Positions 8,099 through 16,729 of a stretch of 64,000 nucleotides of DNA are shown here, piece after piece; the first letter of the stretch is position 1; every line of letters starts with the position of its first letter. The position numbers and the translations under genes were made by a program. The notes under the pieces are model-generated. The model saw only the letters and a program-made list of their open reading frames with translations, had not been told where the DNA came from and made no database searches. Origin of the DNA: Streptomyces pactum (GTDB lineage Bacteria; Actinomycetota; Actinomycetes; Streptomycetales; Streptomycetaceae); NCBI RefSeq assembly GCF_002005225.1, contig NZ_CP019724.1, positions 8,102,001 through 8,166,000 on the forward strand, read 5' to 3'.

Positions 8099-8869
8099 AT
8101 GGGCATCAGCATGGCGGTGGCCAGGGAGTGGGTGGAGCGCTGGGAGCGACAGCAGCAGCGCTACGCAGTGGACCGCGAGGAGCGGTTCACGGTTGTCACG
8201 GATGTCGTCGAGTACGCCACGGCCGGCCGTGGCCGGCCGCTCCTGCTCGACCTGGGCTGCGGCCCCGGCTCCCTGGCGGCCAGGCTCGCCGACCGGCTGC
8301 CGCACGCGGAGATCGTCGCCGCCGACATGGATCCCCTGCTGCTGGAACTGGGACGGACCCACCACGCCGACGCCGCCCGCTACGTCGACACCGTGATCGG
8401 CGCCGACGGCTGGACCGACGCCCTCGGGCTGGAACGCCCCCTGGACGCCGCCGTCTCGACGACGGCTCTGCACTACCTGCCCGAGCCGGTACTGCTGGAC
8501 ACCTACCGCCGCCTCGCCGCGCTGCTGCGCCCCGGGGGCGTACTCGTCAACGGCGACCACTTCCCGCCCGCCGAGGCGCCCTGCTCGGACATCACCGCGT
8601 ACGTGGGCCGCCGCCGCGCCGAGCGGACGGGCGGCCACGCCCACGAGGACTGGCGGGAGTGGTGGACCGCCGCGGCCCGGGACCCCGAGCTGGCCGACCT
8701 GCTCGCCGAGCGGGCCCAGCGCCACGCGGCCCATGGCGGGGGCGGGACCGGCGAGGACCTGGCGGCGGACCGCCACGCGGAGTTGCTGCGCCGGGCGGGC
8801 TTCCGCCATGTCGCGCCGGTCTGGCAGTTCGGCGACAGCGTCGTGCTGGTGGCGGTCAAGGGCGGCTGA
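8099..8869 (+). CDS. Class I SAM-dependent methyltransferase
   Basis: 256 aa Rossmann-fold methyltransferase. Motif I is LLLDLGCGPGS at residues 48-58, an acidic residue follows strand 2 (AADMD, about 80), and a post-motif TTALHYLPEPV is followed by LLRPGGVLVNGD. The substrate is not predictable. ATG at 8099 follows a GA-rich stretch. It lies 92 bp after the SufS-like gene on the same strand, with its own possible operator in the gap, so it may be a separate unit under shared control. No signal peptide or membrane segment. Confidence 0.85.
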   Translation: MGISMAVAREWVERWERQQQRYAVDREERFTVVTDVVEYATAGRGRPLLLDLGCGPGSLAARLADRLPHAEIVAADMDPLLLELGRTHHADAARYVDTVIGADGWTDALGLERPLDAAVSTTALHYLPEPVLLDTYRRLAALLRPGGVLVNGDHFPPAEAPCSDITAYVGRRRAERTGGHAHEDWREWWTAAARDPELADLLAERAQRHAAHGGGGTGEDLAADRHAELLRRAGFRHVAPVWQFGDSVVLVAVKGG

Positions 8870-8881
8870 TCCGGGACCGGT

Positions 8882-9475
8882 TCACAGGGTGAGGCTCATC
8901 AGGATCTCGTCGCGGTCGTCACCGGGCGCCAGGCGCAGCGCACCCGGCCATCGGCCGATCTCGGTCCACCCGGCCCTGCGGTAGAAGTCCTCGAGACCCA
9001 GACCGGCCCGCGCGGTGAGCCGCAGTCTCTCCAGGCCCATCTCGCCGCGGGCGATCTCCGGCAGGCGGCGCATCAGCGCGGCACCGACGCCGGTGCCGCG
9101 GAAACGGACGTGGGTCTGCAGGTGGTTCACCGTTCCGCAGTGCACGCCCAGAGGGTGCGGCTCGCGGCGCAGGAGTACCCAGCCCGCGAGCGCGCCGTCG
9201 ACGCCGGCCAGGAGGATCCGGCTGCGCTGCGGAGAGAGCCCCCGGATGATCTCGTCCAGGGCCGGTTCGACGTTGGGCGAGGACTCGGGCGGCAGCGGGC
9301 AGCCCATGGGGACGACCGCGCCTCCGGCCTCGATGACCGCCGTCCAGCAGTCCCTGAGATCCCGCCGTACGGCCGGAGTGGCGTCCTGGGTGCGGGCGAT
9401 CTGTGCGAACGCCGGTGCGCGCGCTGTCTCGTGAGCAGTCACGTCCGTCAGTCTGCCAGTACGGCGGAGGATCAC
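8882..9475 (-). CDS. GNAT family N-acetyltransferase
   Basis: 197 aa with the GNAT acetyl-CoA site: a central strand (VNHLQTHVRFRG) followed by the pyrophosphate loop RFRGTGVGAALM and a later GLEDFYRRAGWTEIGRWPG typical of motif B. It would acetylate an amine on a small molecule or peptide. Two GTG starts are possible, at 9475 and 9442; the latter (VTAHETARA) is at least as likely. It converges with the methyltransferase gene with only 12 bp between stops. Confidence 0.85.
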   Translation of the reverse strand: MILRRTGRLTDVTAHETARAPAFAQIARTQDATPAVRRDLRDCWTAVIEAGGAVVPMGCPLPPESSPNVEPALDEIIRGLSPQRSRILLAGVDGALAGWVLLRREPHPLGVHCGTVNHLQTHVRFRGTGVGAALMRRLPEIARGEMGLERLRLTARAGLGLEDFYRRAGWTEIGRWPGALRLAPGDDRDEILMSLTL

Positions 9476-9514
9476 CGGGCGCCGATCGGCTGCCGTCGCG
9501 GCCGGGCGTTTCGC

Positions 9515-9664
9515 TCAGCGCGGGGAAGGCCGGACGAAGATCCCGGTGCCCGGTTGACGTGCGGAGAACCGGGCGCACTGCGAGGTCGCCAGGAGCAGCC
9601 GACGCAGGTACCTCTCGAAGGCGCAGCGGCGCGCGCCGAACAGGTGCGGAGCGGAGTACGGCAT
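9515..9664 (-). CDS. Putative 49-aa basic protein
   Basis: A short frame starting MPYSAPHLFG, with AGAGGTG six bases before the ATG and an Arg-rich, Cys-containing sequence ending FVRPSPR. Initiation signals and base use fit a gene. I know no family and it could be spurious. It lies in the 445-base gap between the GNAT gene and the DUF6083-like gene, otherwise empty apart from the parS-like site. Confidence 0.35.
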   Translation of the reverse strand: MPYSAPHLFGARRCAFERYLRRLLLATSQCARFSARQPGTGIFVRPSPR

Positions 9665-9771
9665 CGAGAACACCTCTGCGACCAGGTCGTCACTCGTGCG
9701 TTCCGGCGCCTGTCCGGCTCGGCGCCGCCGTGTGCCGTCCGCAGACCGTACGGCCGGTGACGTACTGGCCG

Positions 9772-9785
9772 GTTTCACGTGAAAC
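9772..9785. promoter_or_regulatory. parS-like centromere site (ParB binding)
   Basis: GTTTCACGTGAAAC is a perfect 14-base palindrome. It is identical to the parS core described for Streptomyces, to which ParB binds for chromosome segregation during sporulation. It is intergenic, as a functional site would be. Only one copy was found in the window. Confidence 0.75.
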
Positions 9786-9920
9786 GCGGGAAATATTCCG
9801 GGCCGGCCCGGCGGACCACGGCTGCGCCGAGGCTCGCGCCCGTACGATCCGCCCGCATGCTCCCGTTGCACCCGTTCTGCGCCCTGTCCCACTCCCGTTC
9901 TCCGCCGCACGCTCGCATCC

Positions 9921-10409
9921 ATGGGGGATACACATGAACCGAACCTGTTCCCGGTACCCGGCCCCGACAGCCACCGGCAGCCGCCCGACGACGCCCCACG
10001 GCCCTGGGAGAGCGTCGACCGGGGACAAGCCGCCCGCGACGGCGCCACCGGCCCCGAACCGCCGGCCCGGCCGATCTGCCCGCACTGTGGCCTGGCCGGT
10101 GAACGCCGGCCCACCTACACCGGTCAGCACGTCCTGCTCGAGCCACTGCTCACCGTTCCCGCTCACCTCGTCCCGGGCGGTCACCGCTGGCACGTCGACT
10201 CCGGCGGGCACGCCTGGAACAGCGGTCTGAGCGAACCGCCGCCCGGCACCACGTGCCACATCCCTCACCAACTCGCCTGCCCCGGCCTGACTCTGGACGA
10301 GATCAAGCCGTGGCGGTGGCTGGACGCGGTGCGCGAGGAGAACGCGCGCCGGGCGCGACGGCGGACGGACGAGGACGGCTTCCCGGCGGCACTGCCCGAC
10401 GTGGGCTGA
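9921..10409 (+). CDS. DUF6083-like conserved protein
   Basis: 162 aa. After a disordered Pro/Asp-rich start, residues about 25-145 hold WESVDRGQAAR, CPHCGLAGERRPT, a VLLEP strand, VPPGHRW-like and SGLSEPPPGTTCHIPHQLACPG segments. This matches the layout I remember for the Streptomyces family DUF6083, with a possible zinc site from the CxxC and later Cys/His. Role unknown; such proteins are common and often near developmental or immunity-like genes. ATG at 9921 has a weak ribosome site. Another frame with a better site (9934) lacks these features. Confidence 0.65.
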   Translation: MGDTHEPNLFPVPGPDSHRQPPDDAPRPWESVDRGQAARDGATGPEPPARPICPHCGLAGERRPTYTGQHVLLEPLLTVPAHLVPGGHRWHVDSGGHAWNSGLSEPPPGTTCHIPHQLACPGLTLDEIKPWRWLDAVREENARRARRRTDEDGFPAALPDVG

Positions 10410-10660
10410 CAGCGGGATCGTCACCGGCCGGGGGACCCACACCCAAAGGAGGCGCACCACCCTCGCCGCGCCGGCGTCCCGTGCCGATGAGCCTCTGCGC
10501 CGACGCACCAGCTAGCCCAACCAGGTCACATCCCCGCCCAACCCTCGCTCGGCCGGTGCGTCCGCATGACCGGCGCGGGGTCCTCGGTCGATGTTGGTGC
10601 CAGGTGTGCCGCGCCGTGGGCCGCGTCGGCACCGGACAGGTACGAGCGAGGGAGCCTGCG

Positions 10661-12127
10661 ATGCCGGAACTCTTCATCGACGGCGAGTGGACGGGTGCCG
10701 TGGGCGGCGCGCGGCGGGACGTGGTCAACCCCTTCGACGCGTCCGTCGTCCAACAGGTGGACGACGCCGGTGAGGCAGATGTCGACCTGGCCGCACGAGC
10801 CGCCCGGCGGGCCTTCGACCGGGGCGACTGGTCGTCGGCACCCACCCGCGAGCGGGCCGACGTGCTGCTCAGGGTGTCGCGGTTCCTCCTGCGCGACCAG
10901 GAGGAGATCGCCCGCGTCGAAACCCTCGACACCGGCAAGACGCTCGCCGAGGCGCGCATCGACGTCGAGGACGTCTCCAACGCGTTCCGCTACTTCGCCG
11001 AGATCGCCGACAAGGACGGCGGCCGGGTGGTGGACGTGGGCCCCGACGTGCTCAGCCGGGTCACCTACCACCCCATCGGCGTCTGCGCCCTCATCGCACC
11101 GTGGAACTACCCCCTGCTGCAGGCCTCCTGGAAGGTGGCCCCGGCCCTGGCGGCGGGCAACACCTTCGTGCTCAAGCCCAGTGAGACGACACCGCTGTCC
11201 ACGATCCACATGATCCGGCTGATCGCCGAGGCGGGAGCGCCGCCCGGGGTCGCCAACCTGGTCCTCGGTCCCGGCGGCACCGTGGGAGCGGCGATGTCCT
11301 CCCACCCCGAGGTGGACCTGGTCTCCTTCACCGGGGGCCTGGCCACCGGACGCCGGATCATGGAGGCGTGCGCGCCCGGCGTGAAGAACATCGCCCTCGA
11401 GCTGGGCGGCAAGAACCCGAACGTGGTCTTCGCCGACTGCGACTTCGACGCCGCCGTCGACCACGCCCTGGAGGCTTCGTTCCTGCACTCGGGGCAGGTC
11501 TGCTCGGCCGGCTCGCGGCTGCTCGTGGAGGACGGTCTGCACGACCGGTTCGTCGAGCGGCTGGCCACCCGTGCGCAGGCCGTCCGGCTCGGCAGCGGGC
11601 TCGAACCGACCACCGAGAGCGGGCCGCTCAGCTCGGCGGAACACCGGGCGAAGGTCGAAGCCTATCTGGACATCGCCCGCGACGAGGGCGCCCGCCTGGT
11701 CTGCGGCGGCCGCCGCCCGGACGACCCCGACCTGTCCCGCGGCTTCTTCCTGCTGCCCACCGTCTACGCGGACTGCGACCGTTCCATGCGCATCGTGCAG
11801 GAGGAGGTCTTCGGCCCGGTCGTCACCGTGGAACGCTTCCGCACCGAGGAGGAGGCCGTCGAACTGGCCAACGACACCCGCTACGGCCTGGCCGGTGGCG
11901 TGTGGACGAACGACGCGAGCCGCGCCCAGCGGGTCGCGGGACGGCTGCGGCACGGCACGGTCTGGATCAACGACTTCCACCCCTACGTGCCGCAGGCCGA
12001 GTGGGGCGGCTTCGGCCGCTCCGGCTTCGGCCGCGAACTCGGGCCCACCGGCCTGCGCGAGTACCAGGAGGCAAAGCACATCTACCAGAACCTCAGGCCG
12101 GCTCCGTCCGGCTGGTTCAAGGGCTGA
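10661..12127 (+). CDS. Aldehyde dehydrogenase, betaine-aldehyde type
   Basis: 488 aa NAD(P)-dependent ALDH. Catalytic Cys281 is in GQVCSAGSR, general base Glu247 in LELGGKNPN, Asn149 in PWNYP, and EEVFGPV with a late WINDFHPYVPQAEWGGF segment is like betaine aldehyde dehydrogenases. It would oxidise betaine aldehyde (or a similar amino-aldehyde) to glycine betaine, an osmoprotectant. ATG at 10661 follows GAGGGAG. The next gene encodes a choline-oxidising GMC enzyme 29 bp downstream, and the pair together gives choline to betaine. Confidence 0.88.
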   Translation: MPELFIDGEWTGAVGGARRDVVNPFDASVVQQVDDAGEADVDLAARAARRAFDRGDWSSAPTRERADVLLRVSRFLLRDQEEIARVETLDTGKTLAEARIDVEDVSNAFRYFAEIADKDGGRVVDVGPDVLSRVTYHPIGVCALIAPWNYPLLQASWKVAPALAAGNTFVLKPSETTPLSTIHMIRLIAEAGAPPGVANLVLGPGGTVGAAMSSHPEVDLVSFTGGLATGRRIMEACAPGVKNIALELGGKNPNVVFADCDFDAAVDHALEASFLHSGQVCSAGSRLLVEDGLHDRFVERLATRAQAVRLGSGLEPTTESGPLSSAEHRAKVEAYLDIARDEGARLVCGGRRPDDPDLSRGFFLLPTVYADCDRSMRIVQEEVFGPVVTVERFRTEEEAVELANDTRYGLAGGVWTNDASRAQRVAGRLRHGTVWINDFHPYVPQAEWGGFGRSGFGRELGPTGLREYQEAKHIYQNLRPAPSGWFKG

Positions 12128-12156
12128 GCGGGCAGGGCGAGAGAGAAGGCGACGCC

Positions 12157-13716
12157 ATGGACGACGAGACGACGACCTACGACTACGTGATCATCGGTGG
12201 CGGCACGGCCGGCTGCGTACTGGCCGCGCGGCTGAGCGAGGACCCGGCCTGCCGCGTGTGCGTGGTGGAGGGCGGGCCGAGCGATGTCGGCGACGAACGG
12301 ATCCTGCGACTGCGCAACTGGATCAATCTGCTCGGCTCCGAGTTCGACTACGGCTACACCACCGAGGAACAGCCGCGCGGCAACTCGCACATCCTGCACT
12401 CCCGCGCCCGCGTGCTCGGCGGCTGCTCCTCGCACAACACGCTGATCAGCTTCCTGCCGTTCCCGCAGGATCTCGACGAGTGGGTGGAACGCGGCTGCGC
12501 AGGCTGGGAACCGGAGACGATCCTGCCGTACCGGACACGGCTGCAGAACACGATCGTGCCCGTCGGCGCCGCCGACCGCAACGCGATCGCCGAGGACTTC
12601 GTCACGGCGGCCACCACCCGGCTCGGCGTACAGCGCGTCGAGGACTTCAACGCCCGCCCCTTCACCGACGGCGCCGGCTTCTTCTCCCTCGCCTACGACC
12701 CGGAGACCAACACCCGCTCCTCCGCCTCCGTCGCCTATCTGCACCCCGTACTGGACCGCCCGAACCTGACGCTGCGTCTGGAGACCTGGGCGTACCGGCT
12801 GCTGCCCGACGGCGAAGGCCGCTTCACCCGCGCCCAGGTCCGCAACCCCGACGGCTCCCTCTCGACACTGGAGGCGGACGCCGAGGTACTCCTGTGCGCC
12901 GGGGCGATCGACACCCCCCGGCTGCTCATGCTCTCCGGCATCGGCCCGGCCGACCGGCTGCGTGACCTGGGCATCGAGGTCCGCGCGGACCTGCCCGGGG
13001 TGGGGGAGAACCTGCTGGACCACCCCGAGTCGGTGATGGTGTGGGAGACCCGTGAACCGCTGCCGCCCAACTCCGCCATGGACTCCGACGCCGGCCTCTT
13101 CCTGCGCCGCGATCCGGCGGGCGGTCCGCGCCCGGACCTGATGTTCCACTTCTACCAGGTGCCGTTCACCGCCAACACCGAACGGCTGGGCTACCCCGTC
13201 CCCGAGCACGGCGTCTGCATGACACCGAACGTGCCGCGCGCCCGCTCCGTCGGCCGCATGTGGCTGCGCAGCGCCGACCCGGACGTCAAACCCGCCCTGG
13301 ACTTTCGCTACTTCACCGACCCGGACGGGTACGACGAGCGCGCGATCGTCGACGGGCTGCGGATCGCCCGCGAGGTGGCGTCGACCGCCCCGCTCAGCGA
13401 CTGGCTGCTGCGCGAGGTGGCGCCGGGCCCGGACGTACACTCGGACGCCGACCTGTCCGAGTACGGACGCCGCGCCGCACACACCGTCTACCACCCGGCC
13501 GGAACCTGCCGGATGGGCGCCGAGGACGATCCGATGGCGGTGCTCGATCCCCAGTTGCGGCTGCGCGGACACGACGGGCTGCGGATCGTGGACGCGTCCG
13601 TCTTCCCCACCATGCCGACCGTCAACCCGATGGTCACCGTGCTGCTCGCCGCCGAACGCGCGGTGGACCTCATCACCGCCCGGCCTGCCCCGCGGCCACC
13701 GGCCATGGAAGCGTAG
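12157..13716 (+). CDS. GMC family FAD oxidoreductase, probable choline oxidase/dehydrogenase
   Basis: 519 aa. An N-terminal FAD dinucleotide fold (YVIIGGGTAGCVLAARL, about 10-27) is followed by the GMC signature GGCSSHNT near 90, the second signature GAIDTPRLLMLSGIGP near 250 and the active-site end HPAGTCRMG ... VNPMVTVLL, whose His and Asn act in choline oxidases. Paired with the betaine-aldehyde-type dehydrogenase, it probably oxidises choline. Other alcohols are possible because GMC enzymes are broad. The start at 12157 gives GAGAGAAGG as ribosome site. Confidence 0.87.
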   Translation: MDDETTTYDYVIIGGGTAGCVLAARLSEDPACRVCVVEGGPSDVGDERILRLRNWINLLGSEFDYGYTTEEQPRGNSHILHSRARVLGGCSSHNTLISFLPFPQDLDEWVERGCAGWEPETILPYRTRLQNTIVPVGAADRNAIAEDFVTAATTRLGVQRVEDFNARPFTDGAGFFSLAYDPETNTRSSASVAYLHPVLDRPNLTLRLETWAYRLLPDGEGRFTRAQVRNPDGSLSTLEADAEVLLCAGAIDTPRLLMLSGIGPADRLRDLGIEVRADLPGVGENLLDHPESVMVWETREPLPPNSAMDSDAGLFLRRDPAGGPRPDLMFHFYQVPFTANTERLGYPVPEHGVCMTPNVPRARSVGRMWLRSADPDVKPALDFRYFTDPDGYDERAIVDGLRIAREVASTAPLSDWLLREVAPGPDVHSDADLSEYGRRAAHTVYHPAGTCRMGAEDDPMAVLDPQLRLRGHDGLRIVDASVFPTMPTVNPMVTVLLAAERAVDLITARPAPRPPAMEA

Positions 13717-13840
13717 GCGGCGACGGACGTCCTCACCAAGAGGGTGTCTCTCGCGACCCCGGGCGTCCACGCCGCGTCCAGATGGTCGTCCTGGCCGCTT
13801 GGCGAGCCTGCCCCGATGGAGGGAAGCCGAGCGGTGATTC

Positions 13841-13930
13841 CGGCTGGCCCTGTGGGGCCCGCTGGTGAACGCCGGAGCAATCGCCTACGGGATCTTCGCG
13901 ATCGTCAACACATCCTGCCCGGTCGCGTGA
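13841..13930 (+). pseudogene. Remnant of an amino-acid permease C-terminus
   Basis: A 29-codon piece ending in TGA reads RLALWGPLVNAGAIAYGIFA and then IVNTSCPVA. This resembles the end of APC-type amino-acid permeases (WG-x-P-V-N ... YG-x-FAIVN). It is cut off by a stop two codons upstream and has no rest of gene nearby. In choline-using operons a permease here would make sense, so it may be the relic of a third gene. Confidence 0.4.
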
Positions 13931-14001
13931 CAGCACGTATGTATCGCTGCAGGCAGGTCGGCGGTGATGAGGACAGCAGCAGCACCGGTCCTGGTCGTGT
14001 G

Positions 14002-15015
14002 TCAGGACGATTCGCGCACCACCAGCTCGGTCGGCAGGGTCATTTGCTGCCGGGACGCACCGTGCCGCGTGATGTCGGTGAGGATGCGGGCCATGGTCCG
14101 GCCCAGTTCCTCCACCGGCTGACGCACCGTCGTCAGCGGCGGGTCGGTGTGGCGGGCCAGGACGGAATCTTCGAATCCCACGACGGCGACGTCACCGGGA
14201 ACCCGTCGTTCCTGCCGGCGCAGTTCCGCCAGGGCGCCGACCGCCATGAGGTCGGAGGCGGCGAAGACGGCATCCAGATCCGGGGCGCGTTCAAGAAGCA
14301 AACGCATGGCGCGGCGCCCGCCGTCCTCGGTGAAGTCGCCCGCCTCGACCAGCGGTTCGCTCGCAAGCACCCCCGCCTCCTCGTGCGCGGCGCGCCAGCC
14401 GGCGAGCCGGCTGCGGCCGACGTCCATGTCCAGGGGGCCGGTGATCGTGGCGATCCGCCTCCTGCCCCGGTCCAGCAGGTGCCGGACCGCCGCACTGGCC
14501 CCGCCGGCGTTGTCGGAGTCGACGTAGCTCAGCCGCTCGCCGGCGTCGCGGCGGCCGGCCAGCACGGTGGGCAGGCCCATCTCCTCCAGCATGCCCGGCA
14601 GCCGGTCCTCGGCGTGCACGGAGACCAGAAGGACGCCGTCCACGCGGCGGGTCGCCACCGACTCGGTCAACTGGTCCCGTTCGGCCTGGTCGCGGACGAG
14701 CATGAGCTGCAACTGCGTCCGGTTCTCGGCGAGAGCCCCGCTGACGCCCCGGATCAGCGCGGCGAAGAAGGGTTCCGAACCGAGCCGGCTCTCCGATTCC
14801 GGGATCACCAGGGCCACGGCGTCGGTGCGGTTGGTCACCAGACCGCGGGCGACCGAGTTGGGAACGTAGTTGAGCTCCTTTATCGCGGCGAGGACCCTGG
14901 CGCGTGCGTCGGCACTGACCAGTTCCGAACCGTTGACGACGCGGGAGACCGTGGTGCGGCCCACGCCGGCGCGGGCGGCGACCGTTTTGATCGTGGGACG
15001 GCGGTGGCCGGTCAT
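14002..15015 (-). CDS. LacI family repressor of the adjacent sugar operon
   Basis: 337 aa. The N-terminal helix-turn-helix is IKTVAARAGVGRTTVSRVVN (residues 9-28), with the hinge helix near 50-58 and a periplasmic-binding-protein-like sugar domain to the end. It is divergent from the binding-protein operon, with twin palindromes between them, so it almost certainly represses that operon and itself until an oligosaccharide inducer binds. The ATG at 15015 has a GGGGGAG site; a longer frame to 15150 lacks one. By position it is analogous to CebR. Confidence 0.9.
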   Translation of the reverse strand: MTGHRRPTIKTVAARAGVGRTTVSRVVNGSELVSADARARVLAAIKELNYVPNSVARGLVTNRTDAVALVIPESESRLGSEPFFAALIRGVSGALAENRTQLQLMLVRDQAERDQLTESVATRRVDGVLLVSVHAEDRLPGMLEEMGLPTVLAGRRDAGERLSYVDSDNAGGASAAVRHLLDRGRRRIATITGPLDMDVGRSRLAGWRAAHEEAGVLASEPLVEAGDFTEDGGRRAMRLLLERAPDLDAVFAASDLMAVGALAELRRQERRVPGDVAVVGFEDSVLARHTDPPLTTVRQPVEELGRTMARILTDITRHGASRQQMTLPTELVVRESS

Positions 15016-15205
15016 GCACTCCCCCCTCGGCGGCCGCGGCGGCGGTGCCTGCCGCGGAGGTGACCTGCGCAATTCTTGCAGACGCCGCAGTCGGCAGCGC
15101 ACCCCCGAGGTCCGGGAAACCGACACCGGCCCCGGGGAAGAGGTCCACAAGTTGCTTTCAAGTTATTGACAGATCCGCCCGATCCAACGAGTCTTCGATG
15201 CGCCG

Positions 15206-15243
15206 GTGGGAACGTGCCCACCAAAAAGTGGGCACGTTCCCAC
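15206..15243. promoter_or_regulatory. Twin LacI-type operators, inverted, 22 bp apart
   Basis: GTGGGAACGTGCCCAC (15206-15221) and its exact reverse complement (15228-15243) are separated by CAAAAA. Each 16-mer is itself palindromic except for one pair, has a central CG and shares 11 of 14 positions with the CebR box TGGGAGCGCTCCCA. The 22-bp centre spacing is two helical turns, so two dimers could sit on one face. TTGACA at 15166-15171 may be a -35 box of the operon promoter. As RNA the pair would also form a 16-bp hairpin. Confidence 0.65.
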
Positions 15244-15330
15244 TTCCCGTAAGAGCCGCTGTAGTCGTCGCTGTGGTCATCGCAGAGCTCGTCACGCCGA
15301 TCTGTCAGCGCCATCGCTAGGAGGAGATCC

Positions 15331-16638
15331 ATGAGCAGTCTCGGTTCGTTGCGCACAAGAGCGGTGGCGGCGGTCGCGGCCGCCGGCGCGCTGGCACTCG
15401 TCGTGGGCTGCGGCAGCAGCGACGACTCGGTCACCGGTGGTGGCAAGAAGGACGGCAAGACCACCATCACGATGGGCCTGTACGGCGTCATGGGCATCAA
15501 GGAGACCGGCCTTCTCGAGCAGTACGAGAAGGAGAACCCCGATGTCGACATCAAGGCCGAGATAGCCGGTGACGAGCAGACGTACTACACCGCGCTGCAG
15601 ACCAGGCTCGCCGCGGGCAAGGGCCTGAAGGACATCCAGGGCATCGAGATCGGCCGGGCCAAGGAGATCACCGAGACCCAGGCGGACAAGTTCGCGGACT
15701 TCTCCGGGATGTCGGGCACCGACCACTTCCTGCCGTGGAAGGAGTCCCAGATCAGCACCGAGGACGGCAAGGTGCTGGGTCTGGGCACCGACATCGGCCC
15801 GATGGCCGTCTGCTACCGCAAGGACTACTTCGAGAAGGCCGGCCTGCCCAGCGACCGCGAGGAGGTCGCCAAGCTCTGGGAGGGCGACTGGAAGAAGTAC
15901 GTCGAGGTCGGCCGCACCTTCAAGAAGGGCTTCAAGGGCGACGACGTGGCGTACATGGACGCGGCCAGCGGCCTGTTCAACGCCATGGTCTACGGCTACC
16001 CCGAGCAGTACTACGACGAAAAGGGCGAGCTGATCTACGACAAGAACCCGGCCGTCAAGGAGGCGTGGAACCTCGCCGCCGACGCCGGGGAGGAGGGGCT
16101 GTCGGCCAAGCTCCGCCAGTTCCAGCCCGGTTGGGACCCCGGTCTGGCCAACGGTACGTTCGCCACCGCCGTGTGCCCGGCGTGGATGCTCAGCCACATC
16201 AGCGAGAAGGCCGGTGAGGCGAACAAGGGCAAGTGGGACGTCGCCAAGGCGCCCAAGGGCGCCAACTGGGGCGGGTCCTTCCTCGGTGTGATCGAGCAGA
16301 GCCCGGTGAAGGAGGAGGCGAAGAAGCTCGTCGCCTGGCTGACCGCGCCGGAGCAGCAGGCGCACATCTTCAAGGAGATCGGCAACATCCCGTCCTCGCT
16401 CCAGGCGCTGGAGAGCGACGACGTGAAGAACGCCAAGTCGGAGTACTTCAGCGACGCGCCGATCGGCCGGATCTTCGGTGCCGCCGCCCAGGAGATCCCG
16501 GACAAGCAGGTGCTGGGCCGCAAGGACGGCACGATCAAGGACACCTTCTCCCAGGGGCTGGCCCTGGTCGAGCAGGGCACCTCGCGGGACGAGGCGTGGA
16601 AGACCACCACGGAGCGCATCGAGAAGGCGGTCGGCTGA
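15331..16638 (+). CDS. Sugar ABC transporter substrate-binding lipoprotein
   Basis: 435 aa family 1 extracellular solute-binding protein. A lipoprotein signal ends in LVVGC (Cys about 27), followed by the mature two-lobe domain (TTITMGLYG ... FVGxN-like repeats, PAWMLSHISEK, GGSFLGVIEQ). It should capture an oligosaccharide outside the membrane for the two permeases that follow. The ATG has a perfect AGGAGGAG site. The operon's GH1 beta-glucosidase and the nearby GH64 enzyme point to beta-glucan oligosaccharides such as laminari- or cello-oligomers. Confidence 0.92.
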   Translation: MSSLGSLRTRAVAAVAAAGALALVVGCGSSDDSVTGGGKKDGKTTITMGLYGVMGIKETGLLEQYEKENPDVDIKAEIAGDEQTYYTALQTRLAAGKGLKDIQGIEIGRAKEITETQADKFADFSGMSGTDHFLPWKESQISTEDGKVLGLGTDIGPMAVCYRKDYFEKAGLPSDREEVAKLWEGDWKKYVEVGRTFKKGFKGDDVAYMDAASGLFNAMVYGYPEQYYDEKGELIYDKNPAVKEAWNLAADAGEEGLSAKLRQFQPGWDPGLANGTFATAVCPAWMLSHISEKAGEANKGKWDVAKAPKGANWGGSFLGVIEQSPVKEEAKKLVAWLTAPEQQAHIFKEIGNIPSSLQALESDDVKNAKSEYFSDAPIGRIFGAAAQEIPDKQVLGRKDGTIKDTFSQGLALVEQGTSRDEAWKTTTERIEKAVG

Positions 16639-16729
16639 CCCACCGCCCCTGCGGCCGACCGGGCCCGCCGGCTCCCCGCCGGCGGGCCCGGGGCCCGGCT
16701 CACACATCCGCTTTCAGGAAGGAAGTCCG

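Noticed and set aside
9403..10230. Frame with a good ribosome site at 9934 over the DUF6083-like gene
   Set aside because: Pro/Thr/Ser-rich shadow text; the other frame carries the Cys/His and strand motifs of a real family.
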